Shown here: positions 16,546-25,801 of the stretch, one piece after another
How positions within the stretch are numbered: position 1 is the stretch's first letter
Layout: every line of letters starts with the position of its first letter
Source of the DNA: an uncultured Eubacterium sp.
GTDB taxonomy: Bacteria; Bacillota_A; Clostridia; Lachnospirales; Lachnospiraceae
Length of the DNA stretch: 38,438 nucleotides
Assembly (NCBI GenBank): GCA_948468465.1
Contig: CAOKJJ010000026.1
Span: 1-38,438, forward strand
Reading direction: 5' to 3'
Position numbers and translations under genes: made by a program
Notes under the pieces: model-generated
What the model saw: only the letters and a program-made list of their open reading frames with translations
The model's database searches: none
What the model was told of the DNA's origin: nothing

Positions 16546-17925
16546 TCAGCCCTGAGGCTGTACATAATAGTCCTGATACCACCGATATGCTTTGTCAAAC
16601 GCCTTTTTTCCCGGATCCAAAACAAGGTCATATACAACCGTCTGGCTTTTGATCGCTTTCTTTAATTTTTCTTTCGTATTTTCACTTACGAGTTCCTGCA
16701 GACCTTTCTTTCCAAATGTCTGTGCAGATTTATTCCAGGATGTCAGACGTTTGTTTACTGACTGTAACTGTTCATATTTGCTATGCCAAGGTATATACTG
16801 CTTATAATACTTGTTTAATCTGACACTGTTTGTACCTGACACCAGATTTTTCATTTCTTTTATATTGCTTTGCAGATGCTTTAGTCCATATTTAACGGAA
16901 CCCATCGTAACTTTCCCGTTCTTTAGACGGAAATTCACTTTTGAAAACCTTGCGGCAGTATGCGGATCCATTTTTATTTTTTTGATTGCCCGGATACCCT
17001 GCTTTGCAACATTTGCTACATTAATCAAGTCTGCCGTTATATGAACGCCATCTATTATTTTTGCCGCTTTCATTGATAATTTGTCCATCGTACTGTTTTG
17101 AAAATTGTGTTTCTTTAAAAATTCTGGCAAAGACGCATAACTGGAATGTCTCTTTGCCCATCCTGGGTCATCTTCAAATTCGCTCGCAGCCTTTGCATTG
17201 CCTGCTATTTTTACAATACTATTTTCAACAGCCGCTACTGCTCCGACAAATGCCGCGGCAGTTGTTACGGTCGTCCACAGTGTTGCGGCAAACACACCTA
17301 ATCCTGCCAGTGAAAACCCGGCGATCGCTGTAAATAACGCGGGCAAAACGGCGATGAAAGCCGCAAATGCTGCAACTGCTGACACCGTAAAAAAAATCAA
17401 GCCTAACACACCCATTACAACCTCTGCCATATATTTGCCGCCATTTAATTCAAAAAATTCCCGAAATGTGCGCTTTGCCGTATCCACCCATGCATGCAGC
17501 GTCCTGCCAATCTGATTTAACCATCTGCCAAACGAAGTCGCATTCAGCAGCGTTGTCGTCGACCACGTAAAAAACTCCAGAATGATATTTGTTTTCATAT
17601 CATGGCTGTTTCGAAATTCCGTCGATGCGTCCCGTATATAATTTGAAACATTTTTATCCGTCCTTTTTGCATAAGATTCCGCTTCCCTCATCTTCCCCGC
17701 GAATTTCTCAAAGTCCTCTCTTTTTTCATTCAGCTTCGCAATCTTTTTTCTGGCAAAATAATCGGCTTGTGACGTATTGCCGTTTCCGCCCATCGGCAGG
17801 CTGTTTAACCTTCTGCATATTTTCGATTCTATCTGCTCCGCATATTCCATACAGCTTTTTGCGGCCTTGTCCGCCTCTCTTGCAGACTCCCGCATCTGCG
17901 CATAATCTAACGTTACGATTGCCAT
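16546..17925 (-). CDS. LXG/WXG-like T7SS substrate candidate with hydrophobic core
   Basis: 459 residues, start supported by GGAGG. The first ~110 residues are helical and lie where an LXG or WXG targeting domain would (MAIVTLDYAQMRESAREADK...). The centre, about residues 165-235, is a long Ala/Gly/Val-rich hydrophobic region with at least two membrane-spanning stretches. The C-terminal ~200 residues are very basic (many Lys/Arg, KKAIKSQTVVYD...). The layout resembles large T7SS substrates, possibly a membrane-active effector, but no nuclease, NADase or peptidase motif is visible and no immunity gene is recognisable next to it. It may instead be a structural component. Preceded by a coiled-coil and a WXG100 gene, as LXG genes are by their helper genes. 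Confidence 0.6.
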   Translation of the reverse strand: MAIVTLDYAQMRESAREADKAAKSCMEYAEQIESKICRRLNSLPMGGNGNTSQADYFARKKIAKLNEKREDFEKFAGKMREAESYAKRTDKNVSNYIRDASTEFRNSHDMKTNIILEFFTWSTTTLLNATSFGRWLNQIGRTLHAWVDTAKRTFREFFELNGGKYMAEVVMGVLGLIFFTVSAVAAFAAFIAVLPALFTAIAGFSLAGLGVFAATLWTTVTTAAAFVGAVAAVENSIVKIAGNAKAASEFEDDPGWAKRHSSYASLPEFLKKHNFQNSTMDKLSMKAAKIIDGVHITADLINVANVAKQGIRAIKKIKMDPHTAARFSKVNFRLKNGKVTMGSVKYGLKHLQSNIKEMKNLVSGTNSVRLNKYYKQYIPWHSKYEQLQSVNKRLTSWNKSAQTFGKKGLQELVSENTKEKLKKAIKSQTVVYDLVLDPGKKAFDKAYRWYQDYYVQPQG

Positions 17926-17945
17926 GTCGATCCTCCATTCCTGCT

Positions 17946-18413
17946 TTATGCGCGCCGTGTGTTTCTTGCGGCTTCCATCGCCATTTGCGCCTGGATTTCA
18001 CGCTGCCTTTGTTCTTCTATCTGGCGCTGCCTCTGTTCTTCCTGCTCCCGCTGTTCTTCCTGCTGAATCATCCTCTGAAGATTGCTGATCTCGGCATGCA
18101 GCTCCAGTATGATTTGCTCCACCCTGCGTATTTCTGCATTTACATAATCTCTGGATACGGAAAGCTCCCCGCTGCCTGAACCGCCGTCCCGCATGCCAAA
18201 GAGCATATCAGGATTCACACTGCCTCCAGATATCCGGATTCCATAACGCATTCCATCCGCAGCGGTTTTGCTATGCTTGTCCAGTCGTAAAGCATCTGCG
18301 TCAAACGCTCCGTAATTGCCGCATATCTTCATCAACTCATTTTTGCGATGATTATAATTGCGCAGTTCTCTTTCTTTTTCCCTGCATATAGCTCTGTAAT
18401 ACGCACTGCTCAC
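17946..18413 (-). CDS. Coiled-coil helper protein, DUF5082/Lap-like
   Basis: 155 residues, starting at GTG with GGTGGAG upstream. An N-terminal helix (YYRAICREKERELRNYNHRK) and a long C-terminal coiled coil dominated by Glu/Gln/Arg flank a short loop rich in Gly and Ser. The size, position between a WXG100 gene and an LXG-like gene, and helical composition match the small LXG-associated helical proteins (DUF5082-type and similar) that bind the LXG domain before secretion. The family call is by resemblance only. Confidence 0.55.
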   Translation of the reverse strand: MSSAYYRAICREKERELRNYNHRKNELMKICGNYGAFDADALRLDKHSKTAADGMRYGIRISGGSVNPDMLFGMRDGGSGSGELSVSRDYVNAEIRRVEQIILELHAEISNLQRMIQQEEQREQEEQRQRQIEEQRQREIQAQMAMEAARNTRRA

Positions 18414-18436
18414 TGCTCCACCTCATTCCTGCGCTG

Positions 18437-18739
18437 TCACGGTTCCCGTGAAATGCTGAACTGTTTTGCAACCGCTTCATCCTCTTCAATATAAGCAGCT
18501 TCCGAATCCACCAGCGCATCATAAATATCATAAAGCCCTTCTGAAATATCGTGTAACTGATGCGTCATCAGCGACATCTGACTCTCAAACTGATTTCTTC
18601 CCGCTCCGACCCAGTTTTGCAGTACCCGTTTCGTAGACTGTTCCATATCAATGACACATTGGTCAAACTTGCCGATCGTCTGCTGAAACGTTACTGCCGC
18701 CTGCGTAATTCCGCTCACGTCTAAATAGGTAACCGCCAT
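18437..18739 (-). CDS. WXG100 family protein downstream of EssC
   Basis: 100 residues, W-V-G signature in QNWVGAGRNQFE near residue 43, two helices. Its ATG follows the EssC stop codon directly (TAGATG), with AAGGAGG inside the EssC end, so it is translated by coupling. Together with the coiled-coil and LXG-like genes it forms a three-gene block of the kind that delivers an LXG substrate. It may be that substrate's partner instead of the structural EsxA. Confidence 0.88.
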   Translation of the reverse strand: MAVTYLDVSGITQAAVTFQQTIGKFDQCVIDMEQSTKRVLQNWVGAGRNQFESQMSLMTHQLHDISEGLYDIYDALVDSEAAYIEEDEAVAKQFSISREP

Positions 18740-21700
18740 CTATCTTTCCTCCTTGGCCTGTGCCAGTTTTACTTTTGAAATTTCACTCTCATACAGCCAG
18801 TATCCATCTTTCGGTGCGATCTTCTTTTTGAATTTTTTTGCTGCCGCCGCTGAAATATCGCAGATCTTTAAATGAGACAAATCTTCAAAAAACAGCAGAT
18901 TTTTCATTTCTTTTATATTTTTCAAAATTTCCGGCGCACTGTAGCTGACTGGTGCATTCGCAACATCAAAAAACAAAAAGCAAACTTTCATACTCTTTAA
19001 ACGGCCGGTCAATTCTTTATACTGTCTGAGTGCAGCAGCATTTTTGCAAAGCATTTCTATCGCTTCCATACTTCGTACAACCACAAGCTTAAGCGGCTCA
19101 TCCTGCAAAGACATCCCGCCCGATACAAGACGCTGTGAGCGATCTGACAGCTCCGTATAAATATTTTCCACATATACCGCCAAGTCAGCGGCATCTACAG
19201 AATATTCCTGCACAATTGCTGTCTGTTCCAGCTCTTCCAGCTTCCTGTCCAAAGCATCGACAATATATACATCCGAAGGACATGTAAACAAACTGCCATA
19301 CAGCTGCTGTAACAAAATCCTCAAAAAATCCATCTGACCGGCAAAATCCCGTCCTGCAGTGGCAAACCAGCCCTGATTTAACAAATCCACCTCAAACACA
19401 CGGATCGGTTCATAAAATAATCCGACTGGTACGGCATAGCTGTCTTGTATAGCTGCACCGTATTGATCACGCAGTATATACGCATCCAGCATGTCCGGTA
19501 TGACAGGGATCCGCTTTGCCCATCCTGTATACGCTTCATTACAGCGCTTTGTAAAATCCCTGATGGCGTCCACGCGTTCCACTTCCCGCTCACCCGCAAA
19601 GCTCAGATATGTCTGCATCTCATAGATCTCTTTGTTTATTTCCGTCAGTGCGCGTCCTACAACATGGTCCGGAGCCGTGCGGCACCTTTCAATAACGTTT
19701 GCGTACTCTCCGCTTTCATTGCAGTAAAAAACAATTCTTTTCGCAAAATTCGCAAAGTAGCGATACCCCATGCCAGCTGTCTGCGAGTTGGCCAATGCAA
19801 CGCTGATCCCAACCGCAATACCGTCTCTGCAGATCTGCATGATCGGATCTTCTTCCTGCAAAAAGCATTCCTTCAATGCTGTAAAGTTGTCAATCAATAT
19901 GACTATCTGCGGCAGGTCCCGATAGCCAGCCTCTGTATAAGACAAAAACGAACTGACGCCGGCAGCCAGCAGTTTTTCTTTTCTGACCTCCATTTCTTCG
20001 GATATCATACGAATAAAATTTTTGTATTTTTCATCCTCCGAAGGTATAACAACTCCTCCGACATGCCTAAGCCCGTCAAAACTGCGCAGCACCATAGAAC
20101 CAAAGTCCAGAATATACACAGAAACTTCCTGCGGTGAATAGCGCGAACACAGTTCTCTTAATACTGTCTGCAGCAGATTCGTCTTGCCATATTGCGAGGA
20201 ACCGACAACAAGCACATTCTCCTGGCTAAAGTCAATGCCTGTTACTTCCTGCCTCTGCCTGTCAGGATCATCCAAAAGACCGATATCTGCCACAATATGT
20301 CCTCCATACTGTCTTTGTTCCTGCAGTGCATACGGCAGCAATTCAGGAAGCGGCGGCATGCAAATGCTCGGCAGCTTTTGAATATGCTTTTCTTCACAGT
20401 AGCCTTTTATATAATCTATCAGCGCTTCCAGCTGTGTCCTGACCGTCTGCTGTGTTTCTTTCGCTTTTTTCTGCTCAAATACGGCATTTCTTTTTCCCTC
20501 AAACGTCACCTCGCATATTTTGTACTGTCTTGCTGATAACGAATCCGGAGAGCTTTTTTCTGCTGCACCGCTGAATCCTGACTGAAACAGCTCGAAGATC
20601 TCATTGTTGCCGACCTGGAAATAAGCCCGCCCCGGTTCTAAAATTTCCGCAGCCAGAGGAGATTTTATCATCTCGTTACTGTCCTGCGGACTCTGTACTT
20701 TCAGGCAAAGCTTAAAACGGGAATTGCCCCAGATCTGCTCACTGACCTGTCCGGATGGTTTCTGCGTAGCTAAAATCAAATGTACGCCAAGGCTTCGTCC
20801 GATTCTGGATGCAGAAATCAGCTCTTTCATAAATTCCGGATAATCAGCCTTCAGTTCTGCAAATTCATCTACGATAATGATCAGATGCGGAAGAGGCATC
20901 TGAACCTCTCCTTTTTTGTATTTCATCATATATTTATCAATATGATTGACATCCGCTTCTGTAAAATACTGCTGCCGCTTTAATAATTCTGCTCTGATGG
21001 ACAGCAAAGATCGCTGAATCTGCTTCCCGTCAATATTGGTAATCGTTCCCATCAAATGCGGAAGCTCCTGAAACTGATTTGCCATGCCGCCGCCTTTAAA
21101 GTCTATAATCATAAATCCAACCTCATACGGGTGGTAGAGCGTCGCTGCCGAAAGGATATAAGACTGCAGTATTTCTGATTTGCCGGAACCGGTTGTTCCT
21201 GCTACCAGACCATGCGGGCCATGCGCTCTTTCATGGATATCGAGATAGACGATCTCCTGATTGGATTTCACTCCAAGCGGCGCGGCCATCGAACGATACA
21301 CTTTTGAATGCTCATATCTGGCCGTCAAATCCAAATCCTCAACAGAATAAATATCCAGCAGCTCAAACAGCGAAATATTTTTTACAAGTCCGCCTTCCAG
21401 ACTCATCTCCTCACAATATACAGGCGCCAGCCTGCATGCCGCCTTTGCCGCGGCTTCGATACTGACTGGTTCATATGTAAATCTGACTTTTTGATTATGG
21501 TCAGCCGTTTCTGTCATCCTCCCCTGCGTTCCCGCAAGCTCAATCAGCTTCGAACACCCAAGCGGCAGCTGTTCTTTCCTCGCTGCAAAAAAGACAAACG
21601 CAGCATGAATACTTGCAGCCACAGGAATAAATCTTGCCAGCGGATGTGTCGTAATCTTTGCGGCATCCAGTACCAGCACCGTTAAAAACGGGAAGGAAAT

Positions 21701-23311
21701 TCCTTTCTGATTCTTATTTGCCGCTTCCATTCTGGCAGAAAACTCTTTGTATAAATATTCAAATAAATTTGTTCTGCTGCCGCTGTCGCACGCAATCAGC
21801 CGGGTATAAACTCCTTCTTTATTTCCTCTTTGCACATGAGGCAGAAAACGAACCCAGCCAAGCTCTTTTTTGTCACATTCATTCATAACCAAGGCAAGCT
21901 TTAAATCATCCGCATACTGCCTGACCGCAAGATCCAAAATGACAGTTTTCGCAAACGCCTGCAAATCCGTTTCCGATCCAATAATGCCGACCGCATTCGC
22001 GTTTTTTAACCGTATCGCAATCGGCCTGTGTTCCAACAGCTCATATTTTGCTTTTATCTGTTCCGGCAGCAGCGTAAGCGGATCTCCTGCCGCAATTGTT
22101 TCCTGCTCCCTGCATGCAATCGTCCGGGCGGCAGGCGCATTTCCAACTCCAACCCTTACATCCGCAAAATCACTGTCCTGCATCGTCCGGTCAAATAAAT
22201 CACCGGAAAACTGCTCCGCTCTGCGCAAAAGAACCTCCGGCTCCGGATAGATATATTCCAGCGTTTCCCGCTCCTTATCCCGGCATGCCTGTATATCCGC
22301 ACATTTTTGCCCGATATACGCACGATAACTTTCCTCCCTGTCCCGGACGCTCTTCTTATATGCTCTGTTTCCCTGTATAAACGACGCAATGCTCGTAATA
22401 ATTCCCATGCCTATAGTACATGCACTGAAAATTACAAAAGAGCTTGTCCCCTGACCGCTCATCACACCTCTTAACACAATCGTCAATATGAGCATAACTA
22501 CCGCTGGCATAACGGATAAAAGCAAATTGTTCGCCGGCTTTTGCGGCAGCTGCGGCGGATCCAAAACAGTGACCGGATCCTGCGGCACAACAGCCGACAT
22601 ACGTGTACTGCGATTAAAAACCGGATAAGTAAACGCTGATGTTGTATCTGGTTTTACAGCCGACAATCCATGCAGAGAAACCGCGTCATCCAGATCCGTA
22701 TACAGACTTTTGTCTTTAAAATAAAATGCATGATCTGCAATCGTCAGGAAATCATAATCTTTGAGCGCATAGTTTTTTGTTACCTGCTTTCCATTTATAC
22801 ACACGCCGTACTTACTGGAAACGACTTTCAGCCACAGCGTGTGATTCTTCCATGCCAGCAATATTCGGTCTGTAGCGGCATAACGGCTGCGCAGCACAAT
22901 ATTGCATCCATCATAACCCCCGATGCTGATACCTGACACCTGATCCAGACGGATCTCATCTTCATACTTTTTCTTTTCCAGCTCAAAATCTCTGGAAAAC
23001 GATATGCGCAGAAAATCTCCGTCCGCCTGCTGATACCGCAGTCCGTAATCATCCCCGTGCTTTAACTGCACACGCATGATTTTACGGATGTCTCCGCTGT
23101 AAATATAAATATTCGAAGAACACTGCAGCTCCCACTGTCCGGACTCATCGCTTAGGATGCATAATGAAAATTGTTCAAAAAACAGTTCTTTTTTCATCCT
23201 CACATCACTGTCATAATAAGTCCCTATCCGAAGCTGTCTGCCGATGCCACACAGCTCGATTTCTTTATAAATATTTTTGTTATACAGTGTCAGAAAATAC
23301 TTATCATCCAT
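18740..23311 (-). CDS. essC: T7SS motor ATPase EssC (FHA-TM-FtsK/SpoIIIE)
   Basis: 1523 residues from the ATG at 23311 (AAGGTG 6 nt upstream); an in-frame GTG lies 9 nt earlier. Residues 1-215 contain two FHA-like domains typical of Firmicutes EssC. Two membrane helices occur near 265-320. Three ATPase domains follow: Walker A GTTGSGKSE near 708 with Walker B LIIIVDEFAEL near 815; a second Walker A GSSQYGKTN near 1040; a third near 1322 (ATAGRDFAGQ) lacking the Lys-Ser/Thr and so probably not hydrolysing ATP. EssC is the hexameric engine that recognises WXG substrates and drives export. The length is normal for EssC. This gene fixes the identity of the locus. Confidence 0.96.
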   Translation of the reverse strand: MDDKYFLTLYNKNIYKEIELCGIGRQLRIGTYYDSDVRMKKELFFEQFSLCILSDESGQWELQCSSNIYIYSGDIRKIMRVQLKHGDDYGLRYQQADGDFLRISFSRDFELEKKKYEDEIRLDQVSGISIGGYDGCNIVLRSRYAATDRILLAWKNHTLWLKVVSSKYGVCINGKQVTKNYALKDYDFLTIADHAFYFKDKSLYTDLDDAVSLHGLSAVKPDTTSAFTYPVFNRSTRMSAVVPQDPVTVLDPPQLPQKPANNLLLSVMPAVVMLILTIVLRGVMSGQGTSSFVIFSACTIGMGIITSIASFIQGNRAYKKSVRDREESYRAYIGQKCADIQACRDKERETLEYIYPEPEVLLRRAEQFSGDLFDRTMQDSDFADVRVGVGNAPAARTIACREQETIAAGDPLTLLPEQIKAKYELLEHRPIAIRLKNANAVGIIGSETDLQAFAKTVILDLAVRQYADDLKLALVMNECDKKELGWVRFLPHVQRGNKEGVYTRLIACDSGSRTNLFEYLYKEFSARMEAANKNQKGISFPFLTVLVLDAAKITTHPLARFIPVAASIHAAFVFFAARKEQLPLGCSKLIELAGTQGRMTETADHNQKVRFTYEPVSIEAAAKAACRLAPVYCEEMSLEGGLVKNISLFELLDIYSVEDLDLTARYEHSKVYRSMAAPLGVKSNQEIVYLDIHERAHGPHGLVAGTTGSGKSEILQSYILSAATLYHPYEVGFMIIDFKGGGMANQFQELPHLMGTITNIDGKQIQRSLLSIRAELLKRQQYFTEADVNHIDKYMMKYKKGEVQMPLPHLIIIVDEFAELKADYPEFMKELISASRIGRSLGVHLILATQKPSGQVSEQIWGNSRFKLCLKVQSPQDSNEMIKSPLAAEILEPGRAYFQVGNNEIFELFQSGFSGAAEKSSPDSLSARQYKICEVTFEGKRNAVFEQKKAKETQQTVRTQLEALIDYIKGYCEEKHIQKLPSICMPPLPELLPYALQEQRQYGGHIVADIGLLDDPDRQRQEVTGIDFSQENVLVVGSSQYGKTNLLQTVLRELCSRYSPQEVSVYILDFGSMVLRSFDGLRHVGGVVIPSEDEKYKNFIRMISEEMEVRKEKLLAAGVSSFLSYTEAGYRDLPQIVILIDNFTALKECFLQEEDPIMQICRDGIAVGISVALANSQTAGMGYRYFANFAKRIVFYCNESGEYANVIERCRTAPDHVVGRALTEINKEIYEMQTYLSFAGEREVERVDAIRDFTKRCNEAYTGWAKRIPVIPDMLDAYILRDQYGAAIQDSYAVPVGLFYEPIRVFEVDLLNQGWFATAGRDFAGQMDFLRILLQQLYGSLFTCPSDVYIVDALDRKLEELEQTAIVQEYSVDAADLAVYVENIYTELSDRSQRLVSGGMSLQDEPLKLVVVRSMEAIEMLCKNAAALRQYKELTGRLKSMKVCFLFFDVANAPVSYSAPEILKNIKEMKNLLFFEDLSHLKICDISAAAAKKFKKKIAPKDGYWLYESEISKVKLAQAKEER

Positions 23312-23321
23312 CGTTTTCACC

Positions 23322-23573
23322 TTAATCTGTAATATGTATCACTGAACAGTCGTGCATGCCATACTGTTTTAACGTTGTATTTCCATGCAGCAACGCTGCC
23401 GGATGCTCCATTTTTAAATAACAGTTTCTAATATCATCTACCTGAATCCCCAGTTCAAAAGCAGCATTTAACGCTATCACAAATTCATTCGCTGTAATAT
23501 CCAAAGGAACTTCTATGTCTTTTGTTATATTCCTGCTGTGAATGTTAAGTATTACAACCGCTGTCTGCTTCAA
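23322..23573 (-). CDS. esaB: EsaB/YukD ubiquitin-like T7SS protein, TTG start
   Basis: 83 residues from a TTG at 23573, chosen over the longer open frame because GGGGGA lies exactly 7 nt upstream and because the family is about 80 residues long. The chain has a ubiquitin-like pattern of short strands (KQTAVVILNIHSRNITKDIE), a helix (NEFVIALNAAFELG) and a final strand pair ending CSVIHITD. EsaB/YukD is a cytoplasmic accessory component of Firmicutes T7SS, usually encoded next to EssC as here. The rare start codon suggests low expression. Confidence 0.85.
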   Translation of the reverse strand: MKQTAVVILNIHSRNITKDIEVPLDITANEFVIALNAAFELGIQVDDIRNCYLKMEHPAALLHGNTTLKQYGMHDCSVIHITD

Positions 23574-23589
23574 TGCTGACTCCCCCTTT

Positions 23590-24636
23590 TTATAGCAGCA
23601 AAAACGCTGCTTTTTGAATATCCGGCATATGTGCATAATCGTCTACACTGTGAAAGCCTTTGTAATGTTCCACATAATGGCTAACTGCAAACTTTGCATC
23701 CATGCTGTCAGCCAGAAAATTTTTTTCATCCGTTCTGAAATCATTACAGATAAAACAATATTTTTCTTTCGTGACCCCGCTGATCTGGTCTGCCAGCTTC
23801 GCTACCGCATAAGCCGCGTCCTGCGTTTGTTTTGTAATAATTACAACCTGATCCGCTTCTTTTATAAGCAGCGCCTTTTCCTCATTCCATACCGCATCCG
23901 TATCCACAACGACAAAATCATAGTCCTTAGATCGTTTGCATGCTTTTACAAACTGCGTATAGGCATGCAAAGAAATTCCAACCGCCATCATAGGCGCCTT
24001 TAACGGCGGCACATAATCAAAGTGTTCCCTTCGTATCACATGTCTGACCATTTCATATATGTTTTCCTCTGCCCGTGCCAGACTCGTATACACCTCAGAA
24101 GAATCAATCGGATCCGGATTTTGCAACATCCTTTCAAAAAACTGAAAATGCTCGGCGTCGACGTACAGCACCCTTTTATGTCTTTGTGCAAGCCCATAAC
24201 AGATTCCCATCGCAGCCGTCGTCTTTCCAACGCCTCCGCAGGCAGACGTTACAATTACCGTCCTTGTCTGCGTTCCTTTCCGTTTATCCGCAAATACCTC
24301 CCGGCATTCTCCGGTAATTTCACTAAAAATCTCTTTGATACTCGTATATTTAAACAGCCTGATAACATTCGGCTCTATATCCTCTGCTTGCCCGTCCCGT
24401 TCTGTCATAACAAAAATTCTTCTGATATTATGCATGGTAAGACTTTGTTCATACAGTTCTTCTGCTACGATCAGCAGCTCAGCCTTCTGTGGCTTTTGAA
24501 ACAATTGTTTAAAATATGCCCGTTCCGTAATCATTTCCAGCTCGATTTGCTCATATAGCTCAAAAGCAAGCTTAGTTAAAAGCGGAATCATATAATGAAA
24601 ATCCAAGTCCGCAAAGATCACTCTTGTCTTTGCCAT
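23590..24636 (-). CDS. CpaE/TadZ-like ATPase with receiver-like N-terminus
   Basis: 348 residues from the ATG at 24636 (AAGGGG upstream). The first ~110 residues look like a receiver-type domain without clear phosphorylation residues (TRVIFADLDFHYM...). The rest is a ParA/MinD-type ATPase: Walker A SACGGVGKTTAAMG near residue 130, with a Cys where the deviant Lys usually is, then RVLYVDAE, and DFVVVDTDAVW as Walker B. The arrangement matches CpaE/TadZ, which position secretion or pilus machines at the pole. Here it lies between the FHA gene and esaB, so it may locate or regulate the T7SS. That role is inference. Confidence 0.82.
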   Translation of the reverse strand: MAKTRVIFADLDFHYMIPLLTKLAFELYEQIELEMITERAYFKQLFQKPQKAELLIVAEELYEQSLTMHNIRRIFVMTERDGQAEDIEPNVIRLFKYTSIKEIFSEITGECREVFADKRKGTQTRTVIVTSACGGVGKTTAAMGICYGLAQRHKRVLYVDAEHFQFFERMLQNPDPIDSSEVYTSLARAEENIYEMVRHVIRREHFDYVPPLKAPMMAVGISLHAYTQFVKACKRSKDYDFVVVDTDAVWNEEKALLIKEADQVVIITKQTQDAAYAVAKLADQISGVTKEKYCFICNDFRTDEKNFLADSMDAKFAVSHYVEHYKGFHSVDDYAHMPDIQKAAFLLL

Positions 24637-24686
24637 ATCTACCCCTTCTTTTCGTTCCAAAATATTCCTTTACACAATGTCAACCG

Positions 24687-25598
24687 CTACAATACTTCAA
24701 AAACACTGTCCGCCAGCCGCAGAACCATCCCTTTTTGCAGCTTTTCATACTGATGCGGCACAAGCCTTTTGTTATTTACAAATGTACCGTTCCTGCTTCC
24801 CTCGTCCGCAATAAAATATCCGCCGCTGTTATGTGCCACACAGCAATGCTTTCTGCTGATACGCTTATTAAAAGGAATTTCAATATCTGAAAATTCCCTC
24901 CTGCTGCCTAACAGAATCTGTCCTTTCCCAAACCCATGTTCCTGATGCAGCCGTATTTCTTTATCTAAGAAAATCTCAAATGGTTCCGGTGCATTTACTG
25001 CCCGAATGCAAAATGGCTGCTCTGACAAATCCGTATGCACAGATGCATAGTTTTCACATAACTGTCTGACAGATACTCTCCCGTCCGAAAGATCTGACAA
25101 AAAGCGCTCCAACCGTTCATTCTTCATTAAAAAATATTGATGCGCCAGCCGCGCAAGATGCTTTCTCAGATCATTCTCAGGCTGAACATCATCATCAGAC
25201 AACATGATATCCACTGGCAGGTATACAAGCTTTGCTTTGTAAGTAACCGGATCTATAAAAATCTTTTCCCAGGAAGTCATAATCTTTCGGCTTGATAGAA
25301 ATCCGTTATTTTGAACTTTTGTCAAAGCGTTAAAAATATTCAGAGAAATCTGTATAAAATGATCCGGTGTCATTTTCGTCAGCAGCGCAGAAAACGGCTG
25401 ATATGCATCTGTAATATAATACAGAAAAACATTTCCGTTATAGAGCATTTTTAAACATCGCACAAAAATATCTTTTGCCTGGCTTTGCAGTACTTTATAA
25501 TCCGTACTGATAAAATGAACATCCTCTGAAAGCACATATCCGAAATTGCTGCCGCAGGATAGTTCATGTATAATATTCTGATTGTTAAAAGCATACAT
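24687..25598 (-). CDS. DUF6382-like domain plus C-terminal FHA, first gene of T7SS operon
   Basis: 303 residues. The N-terminal ~190 residues match the look of DUF6382 (kinase-like or pseudokinase-like fold suspected; SSRKIMTSWEKIFIDP and KLVYLPVD are conserved-looking). The last ~75 residues form an FHA domain: ILLGSRREFSDIEI, RISRKHC, DEGSRNGTFVNNKRL, the Arg/Ser/Asn residues expected for phospho-Thr binding. No membrane helix is visible. EssB of canonical systems has a pseudokinase domain, so this protein may replace part of EssB, but it lacks the transmembrane segment. RBS GAGG lies 7 nt upstream. Confidence 0.75.
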   Translation of the reverse strand: MYAFNNQNIIHELSCGSNFGYVLSEDVHFISTDYKVLQSQAKDIFVRCLKMLYNGNVFLYYITDAYQPFSALLTKMTPDHFIQISLNIFNALTKVQNNGFLSSRKIMTSWEKIFIDPVTYKAKLVYLPVDIMLSDDDVQPENDLRKHLARLAHQYFLMKNERLERFLSDLSDGRVSVRQLCENYASVHTDLSEQPFCIRAVNAPEPFEIFLDKEIRLHQEHGFGKGQILLGSRREFSDIEIPFNKRISRKHCCVAHNSGGYFIADEGSRNGTFVNNKRLVPHQYEKLQKGMVLRLADSVFEVL

Positions 25599-25631
25599 GG
25601 CATTCCTCTGTTTTCAGTTATATTCTCCGCT

Positions 25632-25657
25632 TTATCATAAAGTGTACTTTTTGATAA
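25632..25657. repeat. 26-bp palindrome near T7SS operon start
   Basis: The left half, 25632-25644, matches the reverse complement of the right half, 25645-25657, at 11 of 13 positions. It ends 34 bp upstream of the first T7SS gene, where an operator would sit. Its core is shared with the larger palindrome at 25802. Confidence 0.7.
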
Positions 25658-25801
25658 CCGAATGTAATAACTGTTTTTGTTCTGTTTGTGCTCTGTTTTT
25701 AAGAATTTCTGCCATTAGATGCCGTCATTTTTATCCTGTTTTTGTAAAATTTGGAAAAATCCTTGCATTTACGACAATAATATGCTAAATTTAGGTAGAA
25801 A

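Noticed and set aside
23574..23636. Longer N-terminus for EsaB
   Set aside because: The extra residues are Cys/Lys-rich, overlap the ATPase gene end and lack a ribosome site; the TTG with GGGGGA at 7 nt fits the family length.
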